Shown: positions 61,979 to 64,000 of the stretch, piece after piece
How the letters are laid out: each line of letters starts with the position of its first letter
Numbering within the stretch: the first letter of the stretch is position 1
Assembly: GCF_000711245.1 (NCBI RefSeq)
Contig: NZ_JOMH01000001.1
Coordinates: 2,412,830-2,476,829, forward strand
Reading direction: 5' to 3'
From: Polycyclovorans algicola TG408
Lineage (GTDB): Bacteria; Pseudomonadota; Gammaproteobacteria; Nevskiales; Nevskiaceae
DNA: 64,000 nt
Program-made: the position numbers and the translations under genes
Notes under the pieces: model-generated
What the model was told of the DNA's origin: nothing
Database searches by the model: none
The model's input: the letters and a program-made list of their open reading frames with translations, nothing else

Positions 61979-63730
61979 ATGAACGGTCGGCAAATTGGGC
62001 AGACAATAGTGGGCCTGGTGATTACACTCCTCTGGGCCATGCCGACCTTGGCTGCGCAGCGCGTGGCGCTGGTGATTGGCAATGGTCAGTACCAGCACGT
62101 CCCGCAACTGCCAAATCCTGGGCGCGACGCCGATGCGATGACGCGTGTGCTCACGGATCTGGGCTTCTCGGTCACGACCGTCAAAAATGCCTCACGCAGG
62201 GACCTGGGGCGAAAGGTCATCGAGTTTGGGCGTGCCACGGGCGGCGCCGAGGTGGCGCTGGTGTTTTACGCCGGCCATGGCATCCAGGTGGACGGCACCA
62301 ACTACCTCATCCCGGTGGACGCCGCCCTGCAGGACGACCTGTCCCTGTCTGAAGAAGCCTACAAGCTCGACGACCTGCTCAACGCCGTCAGCGGTGCCCA
62401 GACGCGGGTCATCTTGATGGATGCCTGCCGCGACAACCCGTTCTCCAATCGCATGAAGCGCACCGTCGCCACGCGTGACATCGGACGGGGGCTGGCGCGG
62501 GTGCAAAGCAATGCCGGTGGCACCCTGATTGCGTTTGCGACGGACCCGGACAACATTGCCGCGGACGGGCAGGGAAACAACAGCCCCTTCACCACTGCCC
62601 TGGTGGGCGTGCTGCCGCAGGCGGGGCTGGAAATTCGCCTTGCCATGGGCCGCGTGCGGGCCGAAGTGGCGCGACTCACCGGCAACCGGCAGATTCCCTG
62701 GGTCAACGAGTCGTTGTTCGGTGAGCTGTATCTGGCGGGTCAGCCGGGTGCCGTCATGACCCCCACGTCGGCACCCGGCGTTGACCTGTCGGCGCTGGAT
62801 CTGGCCCATTGGCAGAGTGCGCAGGCCATCGGCACAGCGGAGTCCTATCGGGATTATCGACAGAACAATCCGCAGGGCCGCTTTGCCGCGCAGGCCGACA
62901 TGCAGATTGCCGCATTGACGAGACCTCGCCCAACCGCAGCACCGCAGACACAACCGCCTGCCTCCCGACCACCACCCACGGCGGTGCCTGCCGCGTCGTC
63001 GTCAAGCGGCGGTGCGCCGTTCTCCACCTTCCGCGACTGCCCGGAGTGCCCGGAGATGATCCACATTCCGGCGGGCAGCTTTCGGATGGGGGACCTCAGC
63101 GGCGAGGGTGAGCCGGATGAAAAGCCCGTGCGCACGGTCAACGTCCCGGCCTTCAGCGTGGGCAAGTTTGAGGTCACCTTTGACGAATGGGATGCTTGCG
63201 TTGCGGTAGGCGGCTGTAGTTACCCCCAAAGTGATGGTGACTGGGGCCGGGGCAAGCGCCCGGTGATCCATGTGAGTTGGAACGACGCGCAGGAGTACGT
63301 ACGCTGGCTCAGCCGTAAGACGGGGCAGCGCTATCGACTGTTGAGTGAAGCGGAATGGGAGTACACAGCAAGAGCAGGGACCAGCACTGAATACAGTTGG
63401 GGCAATCAGATTGATACCAGCAAGACCGACTACGATGACAGCGGCCACCGAAATGCCCAACCCGTGGGCAGCTACGCCGCGAACCCCTGGGGCCTGCACG
63501 ATGTGCACGGCAACGTCGGGGAATGGTTGGAGGACTGCTGGAACAATAGCTACGGAGGCGCGCCGACCGATGCCAGCGCGTGGACCTCGGGCAACTGCGC
63601 CGACCGGGCGCTCCGTGGCGGCTCGTGGTACGACGTCGCCGCAGTGCTGCGTTCCGCCTACCGTTTCCGCCTCGGTGCGGGCAGCCGCTCCCACCTCCTC
63701 GGTTTGCGCGTGGCCAGGACCGCTTTTTGA
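61979..63730 (+). CDS. Exported caspase-like protease with C-terminal FGE/C-type-lectin-fold variable domain (DGR target)
   Basis: A 583-residue protein. A signal peptide (IVGLVITLLWAMPTLAAQ) is followed by a caspase-like (peptidase C14) domain with His100 in VFYAGHGIQVDG and Cys150 in LMDACRDNPF. A Pro/Ser/Ala-rich linker (about 320-350) leads to a formylglycine-generating-enzyme-like (SUMF1, C-type-lectin fold) domain: MIHIPAGSFRMGD, FEVTFDEWDACV, RYRLLSEAEWEYTARAG, GNVGEWLEDCW. Its last 43 residues (A541 on, RGGSWYDVAAVLRSAYRFR) are the variable repeat of a diversity-generating retroelement. The start at 61979 has AGAGGGG upstream; an ATG at 61955 is less likely. It is probably an exported or surface binder with a protease head. 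Confidence 0.92.
   Translation: MNGRQIGQTIVGLVITLLWAMPTLAAQRVALVIGNGQYQHVPQLPNPGRDADAMTRVLTDLGFSVTTVKNASRRDLGRKVIEFGRATGGAEVALVFYAGHGIQVDGTNYLIPVDAALQDDLSLSEEAYKLDDLLNAVSGAQTRVILMDACRDNPFSNRMKRTVATRDIGRGLARVQSNAGGTLIAFATDPDNIAADGQGNNSPFTTALVGVLPQAGLEIRLAMGRVRAEVARLTGNRQIPWVNESLFGELYLAGQPGAVMTPTSAPGVDLSALDLAHWQSAQAIGTAESYRDYRQNNPQGRFAAQADMQIAALTRPRPTAAPQTQPPASRPPPTAVPAASSSSGGAPFSTFRDCPECPEMIHIPAGSFRMGDLSGEGEPDEKPVRTVNVPAFSVGKFEVTFDEWDACVAVGGCSYPQSDGDWGRGKRPVIHVSWNDAQEYVRWLSRKTGQRYRLLSEAEWEYTARAGTSTEYSWGNQIDTSKTDYDDSGHRNAQPVGSYAANPWGLHDVHGNVGEWLEDCWNNSYGGAPTDASAWTSGNCADRALRGGSWYDVAAVLRSAYRFRLGAGSRSHLLGLRVARTAF
63599..63717 (+). repeat. DGR variable repeat (VR)
   Basis: The 3' end of the caspase/FGE gene matches the sequence at 63903-64000 base for base except at 22 positions in the first 98. 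Of these, 20 are at adenines of the downstream copy; the other two are G to T and C to T. The VR end is estimated; ggtttgcgcgtggccagg is the probable start of the IMH-like 3' end. Confidence 0.93.
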
Positions 63731-63770
63731 CCCTTTTACCCTTTGGCTCTGGTCCTTGCGGAGCAAGGGC

Positions 63771-63790
63771 CGCGCGCCTGTAGGCGCGTG
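63771..63790. other. Hairpin downstream of the VR (DGR-type cruciform)
   Basis: An 8-bp GC-rich stem (63771-63778 with 63783-63790, one G-T pair) closes a four-base loop (TGTA), 40 bases after the stop codon. Known DGRs need a short hairpin or cruciform of this size just downstream of the VR for efficient homing. A second hairpin (ccttgc/gcaagg) lies just upstream. Confidence 0.65.
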
Positions 63791-63902
63791 CTGTGGCGGT
63801 TTAGTTTTGGGGGTGCAGGGGGCGTAGCCCGTGCTTGCATCCATTTTTGCCTTGACCTTTTCCGCCGACCCGCGGATAAGGACAGCGGGCTCGCGCCCCG
63901 CC

Positions 63903-64000
63903 GCCGACCGGGCAATCCGTGGCGGCTCGTGGAACAACAACGCCGCAAGGCTGCGTTCCGCCAACCGCAACCACAACGATGCGGGCAACCGCAACAACAA
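63903..64000 (+). repeat. DGR template repeat (TR), cut by the window end
   Basis: A near copy of the VR, shifted by 304 bp, in which variable codons are AAC or similar (tggaacaacaacgcc, ccgcaacaacaa). It would encode RGGSWNNNAARLRSANRNHN, the Asn-rich pattern of DGR templates. It has 27 adenines, of which 20 differ in the VR. It continues beyond base 64000, where the reverse transcriptase and perhaps an accessory gene should follow. Confidence 0.93.

Overview
The window is about 64 kb of GC-rich bacterial chromosome. Gene style (RND efflux, DUF1302 protein, wax-ester synthase, acyclic-terpene-type carboxylase, Baeyer-Villiger monooxygenase, P450) suggests a gammaproteobacterium, possibly of the Nevskiales/Solimonadaceae type. 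That placement is an inference from gene content only. No rRNA and no CRISPR array were seen.

Region 1 (1-14 kb) holds stand-alone catabolic and stress genes: an exported KatG cut by the left edge, a TetR/flavin amine oxidase pair, CinA, a HigBA-type toxin-antitoxin pair followed by an attC-like repeat, an AraC regulator, a Baeyer-Villiger monooxygenase fused to its own esterase, a formyltransferase-like protein, a quinone reductase, an enoyl-CoA hydratase, a GST and a YdjM-like membrane protein. Region 2 (14-20 kb) has a PLP decarboxylase, a dead IS3 remnant, and a three-gene operon (YdhR-like protein, sigma factor, alpha/beta hydrolase) whose sigma gene is broken by a 1315-bp IS3-family element plus a one-base deletion.

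Region 3 (20-41 kb) is lipid, terpene and ester metabolism: GH3 lipoprotein, flavin reductase with MarR-like tail, DUF1302 protein, wax-ester synthase, TerC behind a yybP-ykoY (Mn2+) riboswitch, and a long leftward operon with overlapping genes resembling atu (acyclic terpene utilisation): hydratase, AtuA, TetR, biotin carboxylase, DUF559 endonuclease, biotin carrier, carboxyltransferase, esterase, decayed CalB-like lipase. A family of REP/BIME palindromes (core CCCTCTCCCGC...GCGGGAGAGGG) has inserted here repeatedly, including inside coding sequences, and two direct copies flank the DUF559 gene, which splits the carboxylase alpha subunit in two. An SDR, a hydratase homologue and a P450 follow. 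Region 4 (41-48 kb) is a TetR-TolC-MFP-RND efflux operon.

Region 5 (48-64 kb) looks like an accessory/defence island: a roughly 1777-residue tyrosine recombinase, less GC-rich than its surroundings; an unknown gene overlapping its end antisense; an AbiE-type toxin-antitoxin pair with a palindromic operator; an odd tRNA-Ile(UAU) with a 41-nt variable region; a tightly coupled five-gene operon (two unknown proteins, two metallophosphatases, a Lon-like AAA+ ATPase) with no function I recognise; and a frameshifted MbcA/ParS-like antitoxin. At the right edge an exported caspase-like/FGE-fold protein carries the variable repeat of a diversity-generating retroelement. The matching template repeat starts 304 bp downstream and runs off the window. 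In the 98 aligned bases, 20 of 22 differences fall on template adenines. The reverse transcriptase must lie beyond base 64000.
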